Source: Candidatus Methanomethylicia archaeon
GTDB lineage: Archaea; Thermoproteota; Methanomethylicia; CALHIW01
Direction of reading: 5' to 3'
Assembly (NCBI GenBank): GCA_938030905.1
Contig: CALHIW010000001.1
Span: 1-44,811, forward strand
Length of the DNA: 44,811 bases
Position numbers and translations under genes: made by a program. Below, piece after piece: positions 37,120 through 44,250 of this stretch (the stretch's first letter is position 1; each line of letters begins with the position of its first letter). The notes under the pieces are model-generated. The model saw only the letters and a list, made by a program, of their open reading frames with translations, made no database searches and was not told the origin of the DNA.

Positions 37120-37166
37120 ATATAAACACATAAACAAACGTAAACTGACGTAAACGCAATATAAAC
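37120..37166. repeat. Five iteron-like 8-bp direct repeats (AYRTAAAC)
   Basis: Copies lie at 37120-37127 (ATATAAAC), 37128-37135 (ACATAAAC), 37138-37145 and 37148-37155 (ACGTAAAC), and 37159-37166 (ATATAAAC). Start-to-start spacing is 8, 10, 10 and 11 bp, close to one DNA turn. They lie between a divergent zinc-finger gene and a truncated HTH gene. This arrangement suits a cooperatively bound operator or plasmid replication iterons. Confidence 0.6.
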
Positions 37167-37197
37167 TATATAAATACATTACAATATAAAGACAGTA

Positions 37198-37320
37198 ATG
37201 AGTAAGCTGAATCCCTTTACTCCAGATACGAGTAGCTTTAGGGTTGTAGAGCTAAAGCTTGAAGGTAAAAGCAACAAGGAAATAGCTAAAACCCTAAACA
37301 TAAGCACCACCACTTTTTAA
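37198..37320 (+). pseudogene. Truncated HTH-domain gene abutting the CRISPR array
   Basis: An ATG opens a 40-codon frame whose second half (FRVVELKLEGKSNKEIAKTL, then NISTTT) is the first part of a helix-turn-helix of the homeodomain/transposase/LuxR type. The frame runs straight into the first CRISPR repeat, whose TTTTAA supplies the TAA stop. The rest of the recognition helix and of the protein is missing. TATA-like TATATAAAT lies at about 37,167-37,175, so it may still be transcribed toward the array, antisense to the crRNA. Confidence 0.6.
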
Positions 37321-38557
37321 TTCTCTTTGCGAGATTCGCGGAAATAAATGTAAAGTGTGTGGTGCAGAATTCGATGGCAACTTTTAATTCTCTTTGCGAG
37401 ATTCTTCAAAAGCTGTAGGCTCACAGCCTCATAGCCGCATACCCTTTTAATTCTCTTTGCGAGATTCCTGAGATGTATATGTCATCTATAACCCATGACT
37501 CGTTTCTCTTTTAATTCTCTTTGCGAGATTCCAGTAGTATATGATCGATGCAGCTCAGCATTTAAGGATCTTTTAATTCTCTTTGCGAGATTCCTTTATC
37601 CACATTCACCCCACCATATTAGGTTGCTTCATCCTTTTAATTCTCTTTGCGAGATTCTGTGATGGATCAATAGAATACGTATACTGAGTGTACACTTTTA
37701 ATTCTCTTTGCGAGATTCAGCGGTGGCTGAAGGAATTCGCTGAGGCGAAGATGATCAGATCTTTTAATTCTCTTTGCGAGATTCTAATGCTCGTGATCTG
37801 CTTGATCTCTTGGTCGTTAAAGTTTCTTTTAATTCTCTTTGCGAGATTCGTGGAGTAATGGTGGCCGGGGCTGGTTTCACATGGATTCCAAGACTTTTAA
37901 TTCTCTTTGCGAGATTCCAGTTTCAAAGACAAGTATAACATATTGTTCGAAATGCTTTTAATTCTCTTTGCGAGATTCAGCGGAAGGCGGAGACAACACA
38001 TATCCACGTCTCAACCCACGCTTTTAATTCTCTTTGCGAGATTCCCTACCTGTGGAGGGGCTGCAGTAGACACCTCGCATACCTTTTAATTCTCTTTGCG
38101 AGATTCATATGGTAGGAGCCATGAGGTAGACGTCCATGGAATGATCACTTTTAATTCTCTTTGCGAGATTCTTTGGGTTCATGGATTGAGGGGATGGGGA
38201 ACTGTTGAAGTCCCCTTTTAATTCTCTTTGCGAGATTCCTATTACAAGGCTTCAATATGCGAGGGCAAGGGATCTAGCCTTTTAATTCTCTTTGCGAGAT
38301 TCATACCAAGCAGCAATACTATACGCTGAGTGAGAGCATGGGCTTTTAATTCTCTTTGCGAGATTCTTAGGGAAAAGCTTAAATACCTGCTTGCGTACAA
38401 GTATAGCCTTTTAATTCTCTTTGCGAGATTCACAAACCATGCAATCATGAAGATCGTGGAGGTGAAGAGTCTTTTAATTCTCTTTGCGAGATTCTCATAT
38501 ATTACTTCGGGGATAGAGTACATGAGCTTGTAACTTTTAATTCTCTTTGCGAGATTC
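37314..38557 (-). CRISPR. CRISPR array: 20 repeats of 24 nt, 19 spacers of 37-44 nt
   Basis: On the plus strand each repeat begins CTTTTAAT and ends GCGAGATTC; on the minus strand it begins GAATCTCGC and ends ATTAAAAG. That minus-strand form resembles Sulfolobus 24-nt type I-A repeats that end in ATTGAAAG, so crRNA is most likely made from the minus strand with the leader at the high-coordinate end, next to cas4. Repeats start at 37314, 37381, 37444, 37508, 37570, 37634, 37695, 37761, 37826, 37894, 37955, 38021, 38083, 38148, 38215, 38279, 38343, 38408, 38471 and 38534. All are identical except the first, whose outermost base is T in place of C, consistent with the old, leader-distal end. Open frames across the array are artefacts of the repeats. 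Many spacers are clearly richer in G+C than the host. Confidence 0.98.
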
Positions 38558-38694
38558 CGAGGTGTTTTCTCGCTCTATTAGATTTTTAGAGCATTTTTGT
38601 ATTTTAAGTTTTCGCTCAGTATTTCGGCGGTGTGCGATTTGCATGCTGTTTACATGTTTCCGCCGAAGTTAGTAAAAACCTTTCCGTTGAAAGT
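38558..38694 (-). promoter_or_regulatory. CRISPR leader with inverted repeat
   Basis: The 137-bp segment between the cas4 stop and the last repeat should be the leader, given the minus-strand orientation. A perfect 8-bp inverted repeat, TTCGGCGG (38623-38630) and CCGCCGAA (38660-38667), encloses 29 bp containing the palindromes GCATGC and ACATGT. TATTTTAAG at 38600-38608 (CTTAAAATA on the minus strand) is a candidate TATA box for the pre-crRNA. The GC-rich arms stand out against A/T-rich flanks. Confidence 0.65.
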
Positions 38695-39300
38695 TTAGAC
38701 ACCTAAACATATTTTTGTGAAGCCACAATTTTTACACATTTTAAAGTTTCCTCTCGGAATCTTCTCATTATTAATTATTGACTTTATCCTTGAAACTGTC
38801 CATAATACATGTTTTTTTAAGTCTTCTGTGAGGGGTATTTCAAATGTTTTGTTATCTCGGATGTATTTTATTGCGATTTTTCTTGCGATTTTACCCAGTG
38901 CTTCCTCAGCAAGCATAGCGTAAGCGGCTGCCTGATAAATGTGGCTTAGATAGGGCTTCTTAGGGGCCTTCATGAACTTACTTTCTACAATAATTAATCC
39001 ATTATTTGTTTCAGATACTTCATCAATAATGCCATATAATCCAATCTTCGTGGAGGCTACAGCTAGCCTGCTCCATAAAGCTTTGACATCCTCCCTCCTT
39101 CTGCCAGCAACGGTTTTTCTACGCTTGGCTCTTCCTTCCTCCGTCAGATGGAATTCTTTCCCTTCTATCATGCTTTCAGTTAACTTTTCGTTGCAGCCTA
39201 AAACACCTAAATAGTAAATTATTCTTGGGCAGAAATGATATTGCTTAATCCAAGTCACTGGTATTAGGTTTGACAATTTATCCTCAAACAACCTTATCAC
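38695..39300 (-). CDS. cas4: CRISPR-associated protein Cas4
   Basis: A 201-aa RecB-type nuclease with a 4Fe-4S cluster, used to trim and select new spacers. The cluster ligands are C24 and C189, C192, C198 (CKNCGFTKIC). The nuclease core shows GIIDEV (Asp ligand), IIVESKF (E-X-K motif) and the helix HIYQAAAYAMLAEE (QhxxY motif). Length is normal. It is the last gene of the cas1-cas2-cas4 unit, 6 nt after cas2, and points toward the leader, so the array may be partly read through from this operon. Confidence 0.93.
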   Translation of the reverse strand: MIRLFEDKLSNLIPVTWIKQYHFCPRIIYYLGVLGCNEKLTESMIEGKEFHLTEEGRAKRRKTVAGRRREDVKALWSRLAVASTKIGLYGIIDEVSETNNGLIIVESKFMKAPKKPYLSHIYQAAAYAMLAEEALGKIARKIAIKYIRDNKTFEIPLTEDLKKHVLWTVSRIKSIINNEKIPRGNFKMCKNCGFTKICLGV

Positions 39301-39306
39301 CTGCGC

Positions 39307-39585
39307 CTATACAAGCAATTCTTCTTCAGCGTAGTCCTCGAAGGGCTTCCCTATAACTTCCCTCAGGGCTAAATCAGCCTTACATATCACAAATATTTGA
39401 ACGTTCCCGTCAGAATCACCTAGTATCCTCCTCAAGGCTGCCCCAAGTTCCTTCCTACGCATACTCGTTAAGTATCCTAAAAATGTACTCCTCTGAATCC
39501 TAGAGAGACCGAACTTTTTGCATGTCTCGCTGACTTTAAGCCTTATCTCATCATCGCTTATATCATACACAACAAGGGTTTGCAT
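39307..39585 (-). CDS. cas2: CRISPR-associated endoribonuclease-fold Cas2
   Basis: A 92-aa ferredoxin-fold protein that forms the dimeric core of the Cas1-Cas2 integrase. LVVYDISDDEIRLKV has the conserved Asp after the first strand, followed by SRIQRSTFLGYL and NVQIFVICKADL. The length is typical. It lies 7 nt after cas1 and 6 nt before cas4. Confidence 0.95.
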   Translation of the reverse strand: MQTLVVYDISDDEIRLKVSETCKKFGLSRIQRSTFLGYLTSMRRKELGAALRRILGDSDGNVQIFVICKADLALREVIGKPFEDYAEEELLV

Positions 39586-39592
39586 GCCTCCT

Positions 39593-40609
39593 TCACCTTA
39601 GCGTAAATGGAATATAGCTGTGCGCTCTTTCAAGGATGAACTCGCTAAGCCTCCTGGGCTGCAGAAAGATGTGGCTTGATAGTGGCAGTGCGCGTTCAGA
39701 AAATGTTAAGGTTTCAGATAACCTTTTAGAGAAGGCCTTTACAACATGGAAACGATATTCCCTACTCAGCCTTCCACCCTCAAGGATGCATTTCAGATCC
39801 TTAATGCCTGAAATCAATCTTAAAACAACCCTATCCACAACAGGCTGCCTAAACTCCTCAAGAATATCCATCACAAGCGCAGGTCTTCTGGGTGAGTCGG
39901 CATGTAAGAAGCCCGAGTATGGATCAAGGCCGCTGGCATCAACTGCCAACCAGATCTCAGATGCTAAAAGTCCATAGCAGAAATTAAGCATAATATTAAC
40001 CGGGTCATTTGGGAATTCAAACCTCTTCCTCCTGCTTGGAAAATCCACGTTTTCCGGTAATAGAAGCTTAAAACCCTGCCAATATATCTCTGCAGCCTCA
40101 GCCTCAAGCCTCATAACCTCCCCCCTAACAGATTCACAGCTATCCCCCTCAATACTGCTTATCATGGCAGCTATATTTGAGATCGATTTAGACATGTCAA
40201 GTAGCTTTCTAGATAAGGTTGGGTCGCTTCTATTTTTGCCGGCTTCACGTAGAATAGATTTTTGGTTAACAACTTTAGCCCATGCAAATCTTTTAGAAAG
40301 GTAGGCGCCGACTGGGGTTTCCTGAACCTTGTACTGCATCTTCCGCAACTTTATTGATCCACTATTTCTCGAACTAGAAAGCTTAGCGATAGGATAGCCT
40401 AGGCCTGAATATACGATTAAATCCACCCTATACTTAGCTAACAGCCTTAGAAGTGCAGATGAGACTACGGCGCCACGAGTCAATATTGCTATTTGGCTTA
40501 CATTTGACGGCGAAACCTCCAGTATCTTCTCGCCCCTTCTCTTAACAATAATCATCCCCCTCCTTGTACCTACAAATAAGCCAGGTTCACTTATGACTAG
40601 ACGCTTCAA
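39593..40609 (-). CDS. cas1: CRISPR-associated integrase Cas1
   Basis: A 338-aa integrase that inserts new spacers. I start it at TTG (40609), not at the upstream ATG at 40708. LKRLVISEPGLFVGTRRGMI is the normal Cas1 N-terminus and GGGGGT lies 3 nt before it, while the upstream DNA encodes a csa1 fragment in another frame. The beta-rich N-terminal domain (about 1-75) is followed by the helical catalytic domain. Metal ligands are in LEAEAAEIYWQGF (Glu), SGFLHADSPRRPALVMD (His) and DILEEFRQPVVD (Asp). It is first in the cas1-cas2-cas4 order. Confidence 0.95.
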   Translation of the reverse strand: MKRLVISEPGLFVGTRRGMIIVKRRGEKILEVSPSNVSQIAILTRGAVVSSALLRLLAKYRVDLIVYSGLGYPIAKLSSSRNSGSIKLRKMQYKVQETPVGAYLSKRFAWAKVVNQKSILREAGKNRSDPTLSRKLLDMSKSISNIAAMISSIEGDSCESVRGEVMRLEAEAAEIYWQGFKLLLPENVDFPSRRKRFEFPNDPVNIMLNFCYGLLASEIWLAVDASGLDPYSGFLHADSPRRPALVMDILEEFRQPVVDRVVLRLISGIKDLKCILEGGRLSREYRFHVVKAFSKRLSETLTFSERALPLSSHIFLQPRRLSEFILERAHSYIPFTLR

Positions 40610-40790
40610 GCAACCCCCGCTCACAAATAGTATAATATGGGCAGTAGTTTGGGCATATTTGTGGTTTACCGGGATCCATTCCAATTGATATAACCTCATA
40701 TGCGTCATCCCTTAACTCCAAAAATTCACGCCTCAACTCATCGCCTATAACAAAGTATTTTAACCTAAAGCTCGGCGCAAGCCTAGATGA
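40587..40790 (-). pseudogene. csa1: C-terminal remnant of csa1 (Cas4-family)
   Basis: The frame reads PSFRLKYFVIGDELRREFLE, then RDDAYEVISIGMDPGKPQ and ICPNYCPYYTICERG. This is the C-terminal part of Csa1, the second Cas4-type nuclease of type I-A adaptation modules, including its last cysteines. It is preceded by an in-frame stop (40791-40793) with no csa1 N-terminus upstream in any frame. Its end overlaps the cas1 start by 23 nt, so the native csa1-cas1 overlap has survived the loss of the rest of csa1. Confidence 0.75.
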
Positions 40791-40988
40791 TTACTTCAAT
40801 CATATCGAAGAACTTTATAAAGGGGATAAGAAGACATGAGTTTCAGATGTTACATCCTCTATAAAATTCATAATGCTACAAGTAAATTTAGGAAGTGAAA
40901 ACTCGAAGAAGAATGTTAATATATAATGCTATTTAAAGGCTCCCATTTAAAGATGGTAAAGTTTAAATCAATGTAAAATATTTTACTA
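40791..40988. promoter_or_regulatory. Divergent promoter region between adaptation and effector operons
   Basis: About 200 bases separate the csa1 remnant (minus) from the effector operon (plus). A plus-strand TATA-like box is at 40962-40968. AT-rich runs on the minus strand may serve cas1. Confidence 0.5.
40962..40968 (+). promoter_or_regulatory. TATA box of Cas effector operon
   Basis: TTTAAAT begins 27 nt before the ATG at 40989, fitting a leaderless start there. Confidence 0.5.
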
Positions 40989-41351
40989 ATGGAAGGGATT
41001 ATGGGAAAAGAGGAAAGATCTTTATACGGTTGGGCTTTTGTTGCTGGTAAAAGCGTTATTCAGTGTTTTGAGACTCTATACGGCGTGAAGAGGGCGGAGA
41101 AAAGGATGGAGAATATTCTCCTCACTCTAAGGTCAGAATTATTGCCAGAAAGATTCAAGCGAGCACTTATCAATTCTCTTATCGAGATTGGGTCAGAGGT
41201 AGGAATACCTGAGGAGGTAAAGGTGGAAAAGAGATGGAATGTGGACGAATTTTACCGCTATAGTACTGCCATTTTAGCAGGCTTTTTTGATGCATTAAAC
41301 TGGTGGAGGGGGGAAAAGAGAAAGGAGAAAGAGCAAGAAAAGGAGGAATAA
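40989..41351 (+). CDS. Putative small subunit of the type I effector (Csa5/Cas11-like position)
   Basis: A 120-aa, almost all-helical protein I do not recognise by sequence. Its place as first gene, directly before cas7 and cas5, is where type I-A systems carry csa5, the small Cascade subunit. Size and helical character fit that role. It has SLYGWAFVAGKSVIQCFETL and RRYSTAILAG-type helices, and ends in a charged tail of alternating Lys and Glu. The ATG at 40989 suits a leaderless mRNA; the in-frame ATG at 41001 has GGAAGGG before it and is a real alternative. The stop lies 2 nt before the cas7 ATG. Confidence 0.6.
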   Translation: MEGIMGKEERSLYGWAFVAGKSVIQCFETLYGVKRAEKRMENILLTLRSELLPERFKRALINSLIEIGSEVGIPEEVKVEKRWNVDEFYRYSTAILAGFFDALNWWRGEKRKEKEQEKEE

Positions 41352-41353
41352 AT

Positions 41354-42310
41354 ATGCCAAATAGGGCCTTAATATCTTTAGTTTTAAAGGTTAGCGGGAA
41401 CGTAAATGCGGATATTGGTGTTGGAACAAGAATACCGCTTAAGAAAATAATTACATGGAACCATGAAGTCAAACCATTCGTGTCAGCTCGTTGTATCAGG
41501 AGATGTATAAGAGAGAAACTTTATGAAAAAGGCTTCCCCATAGATCCACTTCAAATGATAGGGCCTCCTGGAAGAGAGCAGCTAGGAGATATCGGAGACC
41601 CCGTAAAATATGTTGATGATGACATATTCGGTTTCTTGAAACCGCAAGAGCCACCAATACATAGAAGCAGCCCGATAAAAGTTTCACATCTAATATCACT
41701 AAGGCATGCTGAGGTTAAGGTTGAATTCGCAGCAAGGTTTCCGAGAGATTTCTTGGAGAAATATGAGCAGCATTATCCAGCACCATTTGAAATTGAGCTA
41801 GCAGACTGGTTAGGTAAACTCAATGTGATGGTCTCCGACAGGATCGGTCGTTTTAGCAATGATGAATTAACTGATGAACTTAAAAAGCAACTTGGTGAGC
41901 AAAAAACACTTGACGAAAATGAGAGGATTAAGAGGCTGAGCGGCTTCCTAGAAGTCCTACTATGGGAGGGGTGGACCTTTCCACGTGGAGCTCAAAACCC
42001 AAGTGTTCCAGAATATTACTACGCAATTATTGCTTTAACAAAGCGATTTGCACCAATATTCGGGTATGTAGATGTTACTGAAGATGGCAAATTAAATGAG
42101 AGTTTAATGGAAAACATGAGGAGAATGTACGGCTGGCTGCTTGACAAACTTTACATCCTAAATTACAAAGATGGTTGCTACTTGCAATATGCCTTTAAAC
42201 CACATGAAAGTGAAGGAACATTCATCGAGGAAAAAATTGAGGAAAACCTGGATTCAAAGAGCATAAAGGGCATTATCAAGGAAATAAGCAACTACATAGT
42301 TTTAGGGTAG
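41354..42310 (+). CDS. cas7: Cascade backbone protein Cas7 (Csa2/DevR-like)
   Basis: A 318-aa RAMP-fold protein that coats the crRNA guide. The start ISLVLKVSGNVNADIGVG with RIPLKKIIT, followed by the Arg-rich helix FVSARCIRRCIREKL, is the pattern of DevR/Csa2-type Cas7. PIKVSHLISLRHAEVKVEFA is a second conserved block. The ATG at 41354 is chosen because AGGAGG (41341-41346) precedes it and the N-terminus then matches the family; the frame is open upstream but overlaps the previous gene. It is the second gene of the effector operon. Confidence 0.88.
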   Translation: MPNRALISLVLKVSGNVNADIGVGTRIPLKKIITWNHEVKPFVSARCIRRCIREKLYEKGFPIDPLQMIGPPGREQLGDIGDPVKYVDDDIFGFLKPQEPPIHRSSPIKVSHLISLRHAEVKVEFAARFPRDFLEKYEQHYPAPFEIELADWLGKLNVMVSDRIGRFSNDELTDELKKQLGEQKTLDENERIKRLSGFLEVLLWEGWTFPRGAQNPSVPEYYYAIIALTKRFAPIFGYVDVTEDGKLNESLMENMRRMYGWLLDKLYILNYKDGCYLQYAFKPHESEGTFIEEKIEENLDSKSIKGIIKEISNYIVLG

Positions 42311-42317
42311 GATGTAA

Positions 42318-43103
42318 TTGAAAGCCTTAACATTTATAGTGCGCTTTCTCACAGCCCAATATAAAGATCATATGCAAAAGATGACTAGAAGAACGTATTT
42401 GATTCCACCTCCCTCAGCCATAGCTGGCATGTTTGGGGCATTACTAGGTCTAAAAAGAGAGGAATTACACGAGATTAGCGGGGAGATGCTAGCAGGAGCA
42501 GAGCTGAAATTTCTGGGAGGACGAGCAATAACATCGGCAAGAATCATTAAGATTGATCATCCATTGTCCGGCCTGATAAGCTTACTTAGGAGATATTACA
42601 ATGGAGAGAGAAGTAAAGATTTAATCAAGGATATACAGGGGCTTTTCACGCTGAAGGAGAGTGAGGAACTATACATGCCAGAATATAAGTTCGCGATAGC
42701 ATCATCTAGTGAAACATTAATAGAGGAGGGTCTGAGAAGATTGAAGGAATACGACTTTGAATATGACGTATTTGGTGGGAATGACTATCACATTGTAGAG
42801 TTCATAGGCGAGCCAAAACGCGCTGAACTGGAAAAAAGCTCAGAAGGTTATGGCTACTGTCGCCGTGAAGATTTTGGCAGAATAGAAGCTGAATCATTTA
42901 ATGTGGTATGGAGTGCAAAGACGCTTAGGGGAGAATCAACCCCAATAGTTATGCCCGTAAAATTTTTAGCTAATGTTAAGGAGGAATTCATCCAAGTTTA
43001 TGGAGCGAAAATACTGCTAAAAAAGGAGCAAGATGTTGTTAATGATGGGGAGAGTAAAATATTTGTCCATAAAATAAAACCGTTCTTAGATTTATACATT
43101 TAA
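42318..43103 (+). CDS. cas5: Cascade subunit Cas5
   Basis: A 261-aa RAMP protein that caps the 5' handle of crRNA. It has the Cas5 N-terminal strand LTFIVRFLTAQYKD followed by the diagnostic RRTYLIPPPSAIAGMFGALLG (within residues 24-45). The first-strand hydrophobic pattern and the later glycine-rich stretch (KFLGGRAITSARI) support it. It starts with TTG, 7 nt after cas7. Closest in type to Cas5 of type I-A/I-B systems. Confidence 0.88.
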   Translation: MKALTFIVRFLTAQYKDHMQKMTRRTYLIPPPSAIAGMFGALLGLKREELHEISGEMLAGAELKFLGGRAITSARIIKIDHPLSGLISLLRRYYNGERSKDLIKDIQGLFTLKESEELYMPEYKFAIASSSETLIEEGLRRLKEYDFEYDVFGGNDYHIVEFIGEPKRAELEKSSEGYGYCRREDFGRIEAESFNVVWSAKTLRGESTPIVMPVKFLANVKEEFIQVYGAKILLKKEQDVVNDGESKIFVHKIKPFLDLYI

Positions 43104-43114
43104 GGTGGTTTCTA

Positions 43115-44248
43115 TTGTCCAGAAACTTGTTTGAAAGCAACTTAAAAGCAATTACAGGCGATATTGATCTAAATGAAATTAAAGATGCTCTTGAAGATAT
43201 CATTACAGCTAAAGAAAAGCCTAAGAACATAGTTGAGTGGCTTCTAGAAGAAATAGATTTTCGAGGGAAATTTCGTCAACATCCCTTGGTAGGAAAAGCT
43301 GTTGATCTCGGAAATATTTCAAAAAAATATAGAAAATCTATCGTTTACAAAAAAATTCAAGAGAAGCTTGCTGGGGTAATGGATAGGCAACAAGTAGAAA
43401 TAGAGGATGTTATTGGAATAAGATGTCTTTTAAGAGAATTAAGGGATGTAGTTTTAGAGTTTATTGTGAGGCAGGTGGGCGATGTCACGCAAGGATTAAG
43501 ACATATTCATGCACCAGGGTCAGCCTCTAGGAAAGAGGCAAGAAACTTATATTTTGGAGAGAAGTTTATGGAGATCACTCTCTATGAATTAGCATCAAAG
43601 CTATGCAGCTCTATTGCCCTGGGAGACAGCATTGGAATTTATAGTGAAGACGATGACTTTATGTTAAAAATGAGGCAGCTCATTGAGAGTAGCTTCGGTC
43701 CACCCTTCAAAATTGAGAGAGACAAATTAAGAGAAATAGGGGTACAAATGTCTAATTTGAATTACCCCTTTGTGGTCTTCCTAAAATTTGTTCTGTGGCT
43801 TAAAAATCAGATTGATGTAGAGGAAAGTCAGGAGAAAAAAGGGTTATATCTTTCACTTCTAAGTAAGCTGCAATACGCAACAATAAGTATATTCTTTATG
43901 CCACCTAATAGAGAAAAGTGGTGCACAATAGCTCTCCCCCGCCTTGACTTCTTTATTAATAATTGGATTCAGAATGAGAAATCTAGAAGGAATCTTGAAG
44001 CATTAATCACCAATATTGACAATTTTATTAATGCATCCCTTAGGAAATCAAGAAAAGAGGGGGAAATGAAGAAAGCAAGAAATATAGTTGATCTATTAAT
44101 GAGTAGCTATGAGATCTTTTGCCGCAGGCTTATTGAATACGGTGTTCCTGAATTGTATGCTTTGAGAAATATAATGGACATCATGATTGATTTAGGCACG
44201 AGATACAACATTAAATTGTATTTGAAGCCCTTTACATTGGCGACTTAA
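43115..44248 (+). CDS. Putative Cas8-like large effector subunit
   Basis: A 377-aa, mostly helical protein without a motif I recognise. Its position between cas5 and the HD nuclease gene is where type I systems encode the large subunit Cas8 (PAM reader). Visible features are an acidic N-terminal helix, a basic block FRQHPLVGKAVDLGNISKKY, RHIHAPGSASRKEARN in the middle and a helical C-terminus (about 280-370) that could be the fused small-subunit-like bundle of Cas8. There is no zinc finger (cysteines are few and scattered), unlike Cst1/Cas8b1. It starts with TTG, 11 nt after cas5. It could be a divergent Cas8a, but that is inference from place and size. Confidence 0.55.
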   Translation: MSRNLFESNLKAITGDIDLNEIKDALEDIITAKEKPKNIVEWLLEEIDFRGKFRQHPLVGKAVDLGNISKKYRKSIVYKKIQEKLAGVMDRQQVEIEDVIGIRCLLRELRDVVLEFIVRQVGDVTQGLRHIHAPGSASRKEARNLYFGEKFMEITLYELASKLCSSIALGDSIGIYSEDDDFMLKMRQLIESSFGPPFKIERDKLREIGVQMSNLNYPFVVFLKFVLWLKNQIDVEESQEKKGLYLSLLSKLQYATISIFFMPPNREKWCTIALPRLDFFINNWIQNEKSRRNLEALITNIDNFINASLRKSRKEGEMKKARNIVDLLMSSYEIFCRRLIEYGVPELYALRNIMDIMIDLGTRYNIKLYLKPFTLAT

Positions 44249-44250
44249 TA

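Noticed and set aside
37338..37380. First spacer appears to encode a zinc-knuckle-like peptide similar to the nearby finger gene
   Set aside because: The DNA does not match the 36896-37078 gene, so self-targeting is not supported.
37907..38533. Open frames across the CRISPR array (for example 37907-38089, 38242-38523, 38330-38533)
   Set aside because: They arise because the repeat happens to stay open and adds the same short peptide at each copy; they are not genes.
40610..40708. Longer Cas1 start at the ATG of 40708
   Set aside because: The extra 33 residues do not resemble Cas1 and the DNA there encodes the csa1 C-terminus in another frame; the TTG at 40609 has a ribosome-binding site.
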